Positions 54,001 to 63,859 of a stretch of 64,000 nucleotides of DNA are shown one piece after another. This DNA comes from Babylonia areolata (Eukaryota; Mollusca; Gastropoda; Neogastropoda; Buccinidae). The stretch is taken from the NCBI RefSeq assembly GCF_041734735.1, contig NC_134891.1, forward strand, positions 11,586,569 to 11,650,568, given 5' to 3'. Each line of letters starts with the position of its first letter. Positions within the stretch are counted from its first letter, which is position 1. The translations under genes and the position numbers were made by a program. The notes under the pieces were generated by a model. That model ran no database searches, was not told where the DNA came from, and saw only the letters and a program-made list of their open reading frames with translations.

Positions 54001-56466
54001 GCACAAACAACACATAAAAAATGAATGCTTCAAGCTAAACTCAAGTTCAAACCCTGAATTATGTTGATGGAAAACTATGCTAATGTGTCTTGGAAAATAC
54101 ACAGGTACAGCACACACATGTTCAAACTTTTCCATCACTCATTGCAGGACTGCTGCCTGTTTTGTGAAATGTGTTTGCCTTTGTATTTCTCTTTTTTGTC
54201 ACAACAGATTTCTCTGTATGAAATTTGGGCTGCTCTCCCCAGGGAGAGCGCCACCCTTTTTTTCTTTTTTTTGTGTATTTTTTTCCTGAGTGCAGTTTTT
54301 TTTAGTTTTTTTTTTTTTTTTTTTTTAGTGAAGTGGATTTTTCTACTGAATTTTGCCAGGAACAACCCATTTGTTGCCGTGGGTTCTTTTACGCGCACAA
54401 AGTGCATGCTGCACATGGGACCTTGGTTTATCGTCTCATCCGAATGACTAGCGTCCAGACTACCACTCAAGATCCAGTGGAGGGGGAGAAAATATTGGCG
54501 ACTGAGCTGTGATTTGAACCAGCGCGCTCAGATTCTCTCACATCCTTGGCGGACGTGTTACCTCTAGGCCAACACTGTTCACTCTTCGATCAAAGACTGC
54601 ACGTCAACCACTTAACACACAGCAATGTGATCAGTATGCAAGTTACCTAAACCATGAAATCTAATAACACTACCACTGATCTGATCTAGAAGTCAAATAC
54701 TGTCGTGAACAATCAATCAAATAAACTTAGGTCAGTAATCAATAATCATAACAGAGACAGTGAAACAAAGCAATTCCCAAAGTCCAAGAAGATGCCATTC
54801 CATGTACATCCCTGACGAGAAGTTGCACATGAATGACAGGATCATGCGCTCTCAGACTCACACTATTCCAAATCCCAACAGAATTCTGGGAAGCAAAGCT
54901 TTTGATAAAATTTCTTGGATCCCACTGAAAAAGCAGACATGGTTGTTTTGTATTCTGCCTGACCACACTTACTCTATCTTCACTGACAAATGACAAGCTG
55001 TCAGGAGTGGAAGGAATAAACCTACAAAGTGGGTGCATGGCAGGACAAAGAAATCTAGTTTTCAGATATCGTTTAGAGAAAGCAACATGTCTCAGAATCA
55101 TTATTTACTCTGACCTCATACCACTTAAATATGGGTAGCTTACTACGCCTTTATCAATTCAAATAAGAATGCAACAAGCACTGCCAAAGCCTGACAGTGG
55201 ATGCTTTGTGCGCGCGCGTGCGTGCGTGCATTTGTGTGAGGGACAGAGCAAGTGAGGCGGATGATATGATGTCCGTCTGAAATTTGTGTAAACTACCTAT
55301 CATTTTGTCATTTAATTATTTATAGTCAATATATATATATCATATAAAGCGCTTTCAGCTCTGATTGAGAAAAAGCGCTGAGTAAATGTTCATTATAATC
55401 ATTATTATGCTTATTGTTTTTAATTTCACTGAAAATATCAGAATTAAAATATCAATAGGAACTGTTGTGAAGTTACTGTTAATTTGTGTGACAACTGACA
55501 CTACTTGTCAACATCAGTGAGAACCCAGTTTGACCTGTAACTGTAAGCTGTACAGTCATGAAAAGGAAGGGTCACATCAGGTGTGCCTCAGTTTTCATTT
55601 ACACAATGTGACAAACACACATATTTGCATGTCCAAATGTCAATCACTCAGTGACATGACTTTTCACTCAGAGAGACAAAATGTATTATGATACACTTTT
55701 ACTGTACAACAGTACACATCTGTATGAACTAATCATCAATTTTCATTATCCAAAGGTTATTATATACATCCGTACCATGCATATTTGTCTTTGAGAATAA
55801 ACAATGTAAGGAATTCAAAATCTTGAGGGGGTGGATTCACTGAATTATAAGAAGGTAAAAGATTTTACAGTGCTGACAAGGATAACAATTAGTAGAAGTT
55901 TCCTCCTACGCTTCATTGTTACAAATAAATACTAGTCATCAGACCTTGCTGAAAATTATTGCTATCATTATAATCTGTTTAAATAATTGTTTGTTTTTGA
56001 TTTCTCGTTTCTTGACATCATAACTGCTCATGTAAATGGACAAAAAATGACGTTTCTTCTTAAATCTTACTAATCTGAAAGGACGTTTTAAAAATAAAAG
56101 ATTCACTCGTTCACCGCCATGAAAGAAAACTGAACAAACAACTGTAATTTTTACAGAGGTGCGATTGCATTTTTTTTCCTTTTTTTTTTGATAAATATTT
56201 ACTGGAAATGGAACAATGATACTTAACTGAAAGCCCCTTAGTTGATATTGATTGAAGAAGAAATTATCAAGTATCCCCAGATGATATTTGAAATCAGTAA
56301 CAGATGAAAACAGAGCACTTACTTTGGGCTTGAGGATGGCTTCTACACTGCTGTCAATGTTGGTTTCAAACACATGAGCCTTTGTCAGCTTCTTGTCCCA
56401 GTGAGCTGCGAGCCAGATGCGGGCTAGTGGCCCTTTCTTGCTCAGCACGAAGTGCGCGTAAAACAT
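38709..56466 (-). CDS. RAD21: cohesin kleisin subunit RAD21/SCC1
   Basis: RAD21 closes the cohesin ring by bridging SMC3 (N-terminus) and SMC1 (C-terminus) and is cut by separase at anaphase. Eleven canonical coding exons give 714 residues (human 631); including the 1,557-nt exon 4 gives 1,233. The N-terminal SMC3-binding domain spans about residues 1-103, with [38 protein letters not shown] and [16 protein letters not shown] separase site DEREILR follows, with its arginine at residue 172 of the short form, as in human. The acidic linker is followed by the SA/STAG-binding region ([40 protein letters not shown]) and the C-terminal winged helix ([32 protein letters not shown]). In exon 11 the place of the second human separase site reads IVEEPSD, where human has an arginine. 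Exons 4 to 8 are all phase 1-1. Confidence 0.95.
39060..39330 (+). repeat. SINE copy beside RAD21 exon 12
   Basis: A CAGTTTCAG-family body and tail: CAAATCCATAAACGCTGCAC, ACCTCGAGTGCATGCATATA, CTACAGAATTTTGCCAGAGG and TTTATTGTCTCATCTCAATG. It begins only about 60 bp from the exon 12 acceptor. Confidence 0.7.
39415..39525 (+). repeat. duplicated SINE fragment
   Basis: Two copies of an ATTTCTCTGAGTGAAATA motif (39430-39448 and 39474-39492), related to the ACAGATTTCTCTGTATGAAA part of the 54185-54575 element. Confidence 0.55.
39530..40556. repeat. ~53-bp minisatellite in RAD21 intron 11
   Basis: About 19 units containing ACACTATGACACCATTACAC, ATGAAGGATAGTAGAATGAA and GACAGCAACACAG. Units alternate between CACCATTACACATGAAGG and CACTGTGCACATAAAGG forms, giving a higher-order dimer of about 105 bp at 39940-40420. 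Its right end lies about 30 bp from the exon 11 donor. Confidence 0.95.
40583..40956 (-). CDS. RAD21: RAD21 exon 11
   Basis: 374 nt, phase 1 to 0, between TTTCAG and GTGAGT. It includes [11 protein letters not shown], aligned with the second human separase site but lacking its arginine, then a basic Ser/Arg stretch and a proline-rich linker ([15 protein letters not shown]). Confidence 0.9.
41424..41631 (-). CDS. RAD21: RAD21 exon 10 (proline-rich repeat)
   Basis: 208 nt, phase 0 to 1, between GGGCAG and GTGACC. It starts [19 protein letters not shown]. Then an imperfect tandem repeat at about 41455-41550 encodes PPPPSQPPP units, so the length of this stretch probably varies between alleles. 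Confidence 0.88.
42517..42743 (-). CDS. RAD21: RAD21 exon 9 (SA/STAG-binding core)
   Basis: 227 nt, phase 1 to 0, between ACCAG and GTGGGA. It encodes [31 protein letters not shown] and [15 protein letters not shown], the most conserved middle part of RAD21 that contacts SA/STAG. Confidence 0.97.
43377..43632. repeat. tandem duplication of ~126 bp in RAD21 intron 8
   Basis: Two near-identical copies sharing GATACAAATCAGAAAATGAA, ACCTGGTTCCTTTTTCT, GAAATTGTCTGAATAAAATA and CCTGCTGACT. Few differences suggest a recent event. Confidence 0.9.
43860..43945 (+). repeat. G-rich tract, potential quadruplex
   Basis: Many runs of three or more G on the + strand, which is the template strand for RAD21 transcription, within RAD21 intron 8. 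Confidence 0.7.
44070..44140 (+). repeat. SINE-tail-like fragment
   Basis: GGATACTTGTTGAGCACC and GAAAGCGCTTTTCAATAAAC resemble the AGCGCTTTACAA tail family. A similar fragment is at 55335-55400. Confidence 0.45.
44347..44511 (-). CDS. RAD21: RAD21 exon 8
   Basis: 165 nt, phase 1-1, between GGGCAG and GTAAAG. It ends in the conserved [20 protein letters not shown] at the start of the SA/STAG-binding region. Confidence 0.95.
44745..44955. repeat. (TG)n microsatellites in a duplicated segment
   Basis: Two TG-rich runs (about 44750-44830 and 44918-44952), each followed by CATGCATTTCTAGAACAAAC-like DNA, so the segment is duplicated. Confidence 0.8.
45553..45657 (-). CDS. RAD21: RAD21 exon 7
   Basis: 105 nt, phase 1-1, between TTGTAG and GTAAGA. 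It encodes [20 protein letters not shown] and the rest of the linker, comparable to the human GGIFDDPPAL region. Confidence 0.88.
46330..46395. repeat. (TG)n microsatellite
   Basis: A TG/CG run in RAD21 intron 6, about 85 bp from exon 6. Confidence 0.95.
46479..46550 (-). CDS. RAD21: RAD21 exon 6
   Basis: 72 nt, phase 1-1, between TGTTAG and GTAAGC. It encodes a strongly acidic run ([14 protein letters not shown]) then [10 protein letters not shown]. Confidence 0.85.
47388..47606 (-). CDS. RAD21: RAD21 exon 5 (separase site)
   Basis: 219 nt, phase 1-1, between GCTGCAG and GTATTT. It starts [20 protein letters not shown]; the DEREILR arginine matches the major separase cut site. The rest is acidic linker. 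A poly-T tract (about 47361-47381) flanks its donor. Confidence 0.93.
47610..48225. repeat. ~50-bp minisatellite in the RAD21 intron after exon 4
   Basis: About 12 units of AAGTCAAGCACAAATCAAGT, TTGAAACTCTTGCATGGCTG and ATCT, with length variants. It begins immediately upstream, in the gene's sense, of the exon 5 acceptor. Confidence 0.95.
48640..48735 (+). repeat. diverged SINE copy (GAACGTGGGAGTTGC family)
   Basis: GTGAAAGTGGGAGTTGCCGC and GAAGAAGAAGAAAATG match the family seen at 20085-20215. Confidence 0.5.
50409..51965 (-). CDS. RAD21: RAD21 giant symmetric exon 4 (519 codons, not in canonical RAD21)
   Basis: A 1,557-nt open block bounded by an AACACAG acceptor with a poor pyrimidine tract and a GTAAGAAG donor. 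It is phase 1-1, so it can be included or skipped without changing the RAD21 frame. I do not recognise the 519 residues. They begin acidic ([18 protein letters not shown]). They contain two Cys/His clusters: C126, C128, C129, C131, H136, H137, and C170-X2-C173-X7-C181-X2-H184 (exon numbering). There are about ten Ser-Pro sites, two DSG motifs ([17 protein letters not shown]), a Ser-rich stretch ([10 protein letters not shown]), and an acidic end with [11 protein letters not shown]. The frame also has its own ATG at 51981 and, past the donor, a stop at 50341, so a nested single-exon gene or an alternative last exon cannot be excluded. Confidence 0.75.
51975..52270. repeat. ~34-bp minisatellite beside RAD21 exon 4
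   Basis: About eight diverged units of AATGAAAGGTCATTCAAACC plus TATAATCTGTC. It abuts the acceptor side of the giant exon. Confidence 0.85.
52842..52948 (-). CDS. RAD21: RAD21 exon 3
   Basis: 107 nt, phase 2 to 1, between TGACAG and GTAAGT. It encodes [20 protein letters not shown] and ends LMGDDGFG, lining up with human residues just before the separase site. Confidence 0.95.
53769..53998 (-). CDS. RAD21: RAD21 exon 2
   Basis: 230 nt, phase 0 to 2, between GTGCAG and GTAAGA. It encodes [20 protein letters not shown] through [18 protein letters not shown], the rest of the SMC3-binding domain. Confidence 0.97.
54185..54575 (-). repeat. well-preserved tRNA-headed SINE in RAD21 intron 1
   Basis: On the - strand it starts with a tRNA-like head (A-box-like TGGCCTAGAGGTAACACG, B-box GGTTCAAATCACAGC). 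The body includes the complements of GACTAGCGTCCAGACTACC, GGAACAACCCATTTGTTGCC and TGTCACAACAGATTTCTCTG. A poly-T region lies inside (54298-54326). Confidence 0.8.
56323..56466 (-). CDS. RAD21: RAD21 exon 1 (first coding exon)
   Basis: 48 codons from ATG at 56466 to the donor GTAAGT. It is near-identical to other animals: [20 protein letters not shown] and [17 protein letters not shown]. Upstream - strand sequence has possible 5' UTR splice signals, so a non-coding first exon is likely. Confidence 0.97.
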
Positions 56467-57167
56467 TTTGCCTTCTTTCAGTGACCACTCTGTAGTTCAA
56501 CCTGTCACATATTTAATGAAAATGAATTGTAAGATAATGGAAATATACAGCATGACAAATTCACATTATCCAAATTATACTACAGGTTAAGTGTGACTTT
56601 TTCAAAATACACTTTGACAAGTTCACATCATTCAAATTACAATACTGATTAGGTGTAACCTGTTCAATTTTTTTTTCAAAGACATAAAAAAACCATACAA
56701 ATGGAACTGGGCATAAAGAAAATACTCCAAAATATCTGTGAACATTAAAGCAAGCTAAATACCCAGTACCTAAAAATAAATAAATAAAATAAAGTAATCT
56801 TTCTCAACTTTAATCATTTGGTGCGTGGGGTTACCATGCAGTGGTAATGTGTGTATGCATATATGTCAGTGTGCGCATCCATGTGGGGGTGTGTATCATT
56901 TCAGTACGTGAATGCATGCATGCAATGTTAATACCCCTGTTTGGTCATTCTGTTCCAAAGTATGTGAATGAGCACATACATCTAAAATAATAATGATAAT
57001 AATAAAAGGACATTTGATACACCCAATCTAATGTAACAAAAGCCCTGGGCACTAACAATGAAAAATACAATGACGTATGCATATTAAAAACACACAAATA
57101 CACCTGCACCCACAAATCCTACTGCTCCAAAAGCAACCCACAAACCCACACCCACTCCACACAAGAT

Positions 57168-57207
<40 letters not shown>

Positions 57208-58290
57208 CTTGGAAGTTCAAGGCATACGAAGATGTGTACATTTAAAAATAGTAAAAACAGAGGTAAAAACTTGACTAAAACATAACAGTGAAGACTAGGA
57301 GTTATTTACTCATATGAATGGCTGGAAATAAATGAGCTTTCAAGTACAGGAAACAGGAGTGAGTTCCATGTGGAGGAAGCCTGGAAAGAGCAAGTGCGTT
57401 TTCCATATGATCTGGTTCTGCAGGAGGAAACTTTTAAGAGACAGTCATCACCTGATGACCGGAGCTGATGAGATGGTGAGTAGTAATGCAGTGATATGTG
57501 TGTAAGAACATTCTATTTCAAAGTCAATAATACACTTAGTGAGACACTGCTTGATTCTCATACTTGTAAAATTTTGTGTGTTGTATGGGATGGATCTGTA
57601 CAAAAGAACTTGCAGAAGCACTTTTGTTTAAAAAAACCAAGCATTTCTGTTTAGTAAGATGATTATTGTTAGATCAAGGCACACCATATGCATAAGGTCT
57701 ATATTGGCACCACTCTGTTCAATATATCTGTAGCAGTGTTATCATGGCCAGCCACTGACGCAAACCCTTATCATTTTCCCAGTAAATGCCAACAATAAAT
57801 TTCATCTTTGACACATAATATGCATAACATGTTGACAGATCATGATCATGGGCACACAAACTCAATCCAATTAAAGCAAGCCAAAATGTATGACATAAGG
57901 TCTCTGGGTTGGTTCTTATATATATATATACCTTAAGATCCATAACAGTTCAGACCAAAAGATTAATGATGATGCAACTTATTTTGCAGTTTGATGATGG
58001 TGAGCTCAAGAATCAGTGAAAATTAAGTACCAAGTGTGCAGTCAGAGCATTAGTCATCTTCTTTGCATTTTTTTTTAATTTTATATATATATAAAGCATT
58101 TTCCACTCCACTCCCCAACCCACCCTCCTGCCCCATCTTCACCTCCATGCCCTTACATCAACAACACTGTTAAATCAGTCAACATTTATATTGAATAAAG
58201 TATCTTAAGACAATTTCATCTTTTAAATTGTGCGATACTTTTAACATAAAAGTTAAAATGTTTACATCAAATGAAATACAACTTATTGAA
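56467..58290. other. probable 5' intron of RAD21
   Basis: No coding exon is visible. A CA microsatellite lies at 57171-57206. A stretch around 57300-57480 looks repeat-derived but was not recognised. Confidence 0.4.
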
Positions 58291-59250
58291 GAGATTGTAC
58301 AGATGATGCGTGTACCACTTTATGTGCCGAATTTTAGGTTGTGCATCGGGGTTGCCGTAGGAACGAACAATATGGACGCCAGTGCGCTATGGTTGATCAT
58401 AGATCTCCGTTACGAGCGTCGGAATGAATAGCGAATTTTTCTTAAAATCCAAAAAATCAAAGGGCTTGATAACAGCGACGAGCGTGCCTCCAACAGGAAG
58501 AGATGACGAGTGCCCGACAGATTGCGACTGCCCGACTTCGGTAAACATGGCAGGTCACGCCCACTTCGGACGAGTCTGTCGTCGAGATTTGCGGCGAGGC
58601 CAATGTCAGTGGACTGATTCGGTCTCACTTTTTTTCTCAAATGGCAGAACGCAATACGCAATGAAATCTACCCATTACTAAACTAACAAGGCAATAAAAT
58701 GTCATTATCTCAAGCAGATTTTAAGCTGAAAATTTCATTCACGACGTCTCGTTCATCGACGAAAGCGTTCAATCTGTGACCTCGTTTTCGGATGACGCGG
58801 GCAACATGGAGAGAGAAGCCCGGCAAATGCGCGTTTCGGTGCCTTTTGCCCATTTTGTGTAATAGTTTCTGGAGAAAGAATGTAACAGACAGCAAGACCG
58901 AATGACAGTAAATGATTTGCAATATACAGTAATGTTAAAATCTAACTGGTATCTGCGTTTATACAAAACAAAAATGTGAAACCTTGACAACATGTACAAA
59001 TTCACACACGGGTTTGACAAAAGAATCAACAGCTGAAACTTACTCAAGATTACAAACACTGTTGGTATTGCAAAAATGTACAAAACATTTCTAATCGACA
59101 CTGATTTCAATCGGGTGGCCTGCTACTGCAAAACGCACAAGATTTCCACATTATTCCAGGAAACTAAAGCACACAAAATGGCGTCTCTTTTGTTTCCCGC
59201 CCAAACACGACTTTCGAATGAATCCACTGTTCGGGTGTGGAGTTGAAAAA
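58290..59250 (-). promoter_or_regulatory. candidate CpG-rich promoter region of RAD21
   Basis: CpG-rich blocks at about 58330-58640 and 58740-58850 interrupt AT-rich DNA. Further out, a consensus E2F site TTTCCCGC (59193-59200) and a YY1-like AAAATGGCG (59175-59183) lie close together. E2F control fits a cell-cycle gene. The non-coding first exon was not pinned down. Confidence 0.4.
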
Positions 59251-59689
59251 AAATAGTTCTCATATTGAAGACTAATATTAAAGGTATAATTAACTAGCAT
59301 TATTTTCTCTTGTCAAGTGGATCATAGTTTTGGTATGTGACTGAGTATTTTTGTAAACTATATTCTACTTAGCAGCTTTTTATTGGGGAATCATAATGCG
59401 CTAGAATCCCAAGTGGGGTTTATTATGATAATAAGATGACATCCAGGACTAACAGTGTGACAATTCCTGGGTCACTGTGTATTCACAAGCTTGTTAGATG
59501 CATGCATTTTAACGTGCCTTTGGGAACACAGTCATTGGGCCTCAACTTTTCACACAGCCATATCAGTTAGCGTCCATGTATCGGTGCTATCATGAAACAA
59601 ACATCGTTAAGCTTTAGACCCTTTTGCCCAACCGGCTCTGCGCGTATTGGTTGACCTTGGGCACCTGCATAGGGGGTTGTGACGAAGGG

Positions 59690-59804
59690 GTCACGTGGTA
59701 AAGCAAACATGGTGGCCCCCCATGCACGGAATGATGATGTCAAAACTTAACGACTGTTTAAATGATCCAACCTTATTCACCCAATCAGTGCAAGACAGGT
59801 GAAG
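59690..59804 (+). promoter_or_regulatory. candidate promoter of the small + strand gene
   Basis: Contains GGTCACGTGGT (E-box, 59690-59700) and a CCAAT box (59781-59785). The start codon sits in GAAGATGGCAGA, close to the TISU consensus that marks genes with very short 5' leaders. It lies about 0.5 kb from the RAD21-side E2F site, a divergent arrangement. Confidence 0.5.
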
Positions 59805-61144
59805 ATGGCAGACGCTGGAGAAGACAGCACAGATACTGGTGGTAAGTCTTGTTTTGGATCACTTTTTCATTGAAAGATAGACAAAACACGAGGAAGTCCT
59901 GACACAAAACAGTTAAAGCACTATTACGAGTTGGTTACATTGTCAGGGATAACATAGCTGTAAAGTCAGTGACTGGATTGTCATTTTTGGCACTGGTGTG
60001 TGGAAAGAGAGGACTAGTATGTGTTCCTGAATGGAGTATCTGCTGAGCCAGCTCTGTTGGTCGTTGCTGCGGACCCGGCACATGGAAGCAGGCTTAGTCT
60101 CTGGCACACTCACATAGCCACATTATTTTATTTTATTTTATTTTATTTTTTTACGTTTACCACCATGAGCTCCAGGCGATCAGCACTGTCTACGCCCCAA
60201 CCTGTTGCCAGCAAAAGAACAGCTGACAATCGAACTCCCCTGTGTATCACTGTAAGACACTCCCCATCACACTCAGTATAGGAAATACACCTCCCCCCCC
60301 CCCCCCCCCCCCCCCCCCCCAAACGCACACACAGAGAACAATCCACTTACGAAAATAAACAAAACAGAAAACGTACAGTAAAGATTAACAAGGCAAATGA
60401 TAGCCTGAACAAGTAATTTGACATACAAAACTTTTCAGAGTGATAGGAAGCTGCAGAGCCTTGACTGGCTTGAGTATCAGACTTTTCTGAGATTGCAGTG
60501 ATATGATTGAGACATGTAAAATCCTGTGCAGACATGACCAGAGCATTGCACAGAATTGTTTCACACTAGATTGATTGATTGATTGATATGGATACTTGTA
60601 TAGCGCCTATCCTCGGTCGGAGACCAAGCTCTAAGCGCTTTACAAACATGGAGTCATTTGTACAACAGGCTGCCTACCTGGGTAGAGCGGACTGGTGGTT
60701 GCCGCTGGGTGCTCATCATTCGTCTCCTGTGTTATTCAGTCAGGTTTCCATCATGCACACGTACACACACAGGCAGATCTATAACATTTTACATGTATGA
60801 CGGTTTTCTTTATTTACCCTGCCATGCAGGCAGCCATACTCCGTTTCCAGGGGTGTGCATGCTGGGTGTGTTCTGGTTTCCATAATCCACCAAATGCTGA
60901 CATGGATAACAGGATCTTTAACATGCATATTTGATCTTCTGCTTGCATACACACATGAAGTGGGTTCAGGCACAAGCAGGTCTGCACATATCTTGACCTG
61001 GGGGATGAGAAAAATCTCCACCCTTTACCCACCAGGCGCCATCACCAAGATTCGAACCCAGGACCCTCAGATTGAAAGTCCAACACTTTAACCATTGGTC
61101 TATAGCACTCAAAGGGACATCTACTGATGCTGACAAAACACAAA

Positions 61145-61186
<42 letters not shown>

Positions 61187-63090
61187 GGTCTCTGTCTCTC
61201 TCGCTCTCTCTCTTTCTAACATTATAAGTATTCTACTACCAGCAGCAACAGTGGATGAAATGCACAACACAAATAGCATTTTTTGAAGACTTGACAAGGC
61301 CCTTGGCTCTTCTATGTTTTACTCTTGATTATGCGGCGCAGAATAGATCAAACAAATCAACTAAATCAAAACAAATCCGTGTATGGATGTCAGGACCTTG
61401 TTAAAATGAAATCACTTAATCAGTGTCACATAAAATTCATGCAACAATATTTCTTATGTACCTTAGTGTAAGTGATGTGATTGATTTTACAAAATCAAAA
61501 GTATTGCAGTCCCAAGAGGAAAGATTCCAGATAAAGAATGGTGACCAAATAAAATATTATGAGTATATAACCTCATCCTCATCTCAGGCAATAACCCATC
61601 ACTGGCAGGTATACTTGTAAGTAGCAGTCCAGGGGTTAAGTAAGATAATCAGAACAAAAGTAAGGCAAACTAAAGAAAACTGATATAATTTTACAGCAAA
61701 ACAAGTCCTGCTACTCTAGGTAAGACAAAGTCACATTCTGTACCCATACAATATACAGTGATCACATTCACTTGACTTGCATGACGTTTGAGGCCCCATT
61801 CCTAGGGACCTGTCCATCATTCTGCAGAGTAAGAAATATATATAGATGGCAACATGTGTGGTAGGCATTTGAAGGGAAGTAAAAACAGTATTGTGTTTTT
61901 TACTTCCTGATCTTGACATGCTGGTGAGTATAGAATGGGCACATTTTTCCAATGATAGTTGGGGGGATTTTTAAAGGAGTTAATAGAGGGTGTTGTTAGT
62001 GTTACTATGCTATCTGGCAAGCTGTTCCAGAGGGAAGAAATTTTTAGAAGAAATTTTCTCTGTCTTTGAGCCTATGTCAGTTTTACTGGAGTTTAAAATT
62101 GTGTCCTTGTAGATCTCTTCCACAGAAAAACTCAAAACTGTGGCAGGTTGACGTCGTGTAGCCTTGGAGGTATTTGTAATGTATACCTCAATCATATCCC
62201 ATAGGGATGTGCATGATTTGCAAGGCTTAGCAGCCTCAGGATCCTCAGTCTCACCTGATGTAAGTTATCCCTCAAAGATGACAACAGGCTGAACAGCTTT
62301 GTTGCTCAGCGTTGTACTTCAGTTTTATTGTACAGGACAGCGTTTTCTGCAGTGGCTCCCAGACACAGTGTCCATATTCTAACAATGTATGGACAAGGGC
62401 CTTGTACAGCTGAAGAAGGTCTGTTGTGACAGGTAGTCAAAGGATCTGCTGAAGATGCCTTTAGTGCTGTTAGCCTTGGCTGTAGATTTTGTGACTTGTT
62501 CCCAGAAGGATAAGCGCATGTAGATGAACTCTTAACTCACTTCCAGTGACTCCTTCCATCTATGTCACTGGTTTTCATGTCAAATCTTGCCTCAGATTTT
62601 TTCCCTTCCAGTTAAACAGCATTTCAACGGATGTGTGTGCAGCTATTTATGTGTGCGTGCATGTTGGCGGGTCTTTTCCTACATAATTGTTCCCATACAT
62701 GTAAAAGAAACTGCAGTTTGCAGTGCTACAAACAGTAATAGTATTAGCATTTTATACATTTTGTGTGCAAGTTCTTTTGTCTTCTTTTTTTAAATCCCAG
62801 AACCTTGGGAAAAAAAAGCAAGAAAAACTTCTGTCCAAGTTTACTTACTTGTGCACTTTTGCACTTTACTTTGTTCATTATTATTATTATTTTTTTAATG
62901 AATACATGAAACTTCAGTCCAAGTTTGTTTATATGTGCACCTTACACTTGAGTTAGTTAATTGAATTTTTCTAATTATGTTTGAATTGTATTTTATCCCA
63001 GCTCCAACAGAGGATGATGATGAAAGACATCAGCTTGGGGAAACCCAACAGGATTCAGTGGCCAGCTATGAAGGATTTATAGCATGCTGA
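59805..63090 (+). CDS. small acidic protein, two exons, unknown function
   Basis: Exon 1 is 59805-59841 (ATG to a GTAAGT donor, 12 codons plus one base, MADAGEDSTDTG). Exon 2 is 63002-63090, after TTATCCCAG, and joins in phase to give a 41-residue protein containing EDDDERHQLGETQQ and SVASYEGF before TGA. The start matches TISU and both splice sites are good, which supports transcription. The protein is acidic and lacks a signal peptide or membrane segment. I do not recognise it. Exon 2 may be an alternative last exon of a longer gene reaching past the window. No AATAAA follows closely; ATTAAA lies near 63724. Confidence 0.5.
60120..60150. repeat. (TTTTA)n microsatellite
   Basis: About five TTTTA units. 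Confidence 0.85.
60290..60320. repeat. C homopolymer
   Basis: A run of about 28 C; the exact length is likely unreliable in any assembly. Confidence 0.9.
60565..61115 (-). repeat. long tRNA-headed SINE (AGCGCTTTACAA family)
   Basis: On the - strand the head reads as a tRNA (ATGGTTAAAGTGTTGGACTT, B-box GGGTTCGAATC). The body contains the complement of GGATAACAGGATCTTTAACA. The 3' end is AGCGCTTTACAAACA-complement followed by (ATCA)n. It is a near full-length copy of about 550 bp. Confidence 0.75.
61140..61215. repeat. (CT)n microsatellite
   Basis: A CT run with CGGTCTCTGT interruptions. Confidence 0.9.
61890..62570 (-). mobile_element. LINE remnant (C-terminal ORF2)
   Basis: On the - strand the end of a non-LTR ORF2 is readable in pieces: GYDMIEVYI-type sequence (YDMIEVYI at about 62180), then SLWNSLPDSIVTLTTPSINS-type sequence near 61990, with the final SFKN...Y/W. 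This layout resembles CR1/L2-like elements. Stops and frame changes are frequent, so it is old, and it differs from the other two LINEs in the window. Confidence 0.6.
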
Positions 63091-63859
63091 AATGATTTGT
63101 TGGGGGTGGGGTTGGGTGGGGGGGATGGTGGATATATCCACCCCTGCCCTGTTGCCACATGTGTGGTACAAAACAGGAGTGAAACCGGGTCAGTTTTACA
63201 GGTACAGGTGTGCCTGTGCCTTTGGGTCCCCAGGGGAACATTGCATCAGGCACTATAAATAGAATGAAGCTCCTACAGTATTGACCACCCCTCCACTCTG
63301 TGGCTGGAGCTTGAAACAGCCACTTCACCTGTAGACCGTTCTTAGCTGAAGTGGGGTTTTGGGGCTGCAAGTGTGATTTTATTTTGTAATTTCATGTCTT
63401 GCTACTGACTGACTATCTGCACTGTAGTCATGTACACATGCTGGGGGGCACAACTGGGAGTTCACTGGGAGTCTAGGGTTGGCTCAGTCACTGCTGTGTT
63501 AGTGAATCCTTGACTCATGCTTCAGTTGTCTTTATCAGCATTGTCACTTTTTGTTTTGTGTGTATGTCACTTTGACCTATTTGGTGAGGCAGTGGCTTTC
63601 CTTTGATTTGTGGAAAGGGTTTCTCTTTAAAACTGAAGTGAAGCAAATGCTCTTCCTGAGATAGATTAAAAATTTATGAAAGCAGAAAAGTTACTACAGT
63701 AGTATTACTACTAGTACTAGCCAATTAAATTATCGTTAAGTCTGCATATTTTTCTGTGAATGTTCTAGCATATGCAGAATGTTTGATTTTGCAGGTGAAC
63801 ATTACTGTTTCTTTTGCAGAAAGTCTTTGAAGCTTGGTTGTGTTTTGTATGCAATGCAG

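Noticed and set aside
55939-56466. Open frame extending RAD21 exon 1 to 175 codons
   Set aside because: Homology stops exactly at the GTAAGT donor at 56322; the rest is intron read-through.
63085-63090. TGA after Cys in the small protein as a selenocysteine codon
   Set aside because: No SECIS-like hairpin was recognised and the downstream frame is G-rich, low-complexity DNA.
63077-63370. 97-codon - strand open frame
   Set aside because: Proline/histidine-rich, no homology, opposite the last exon of the small gene.
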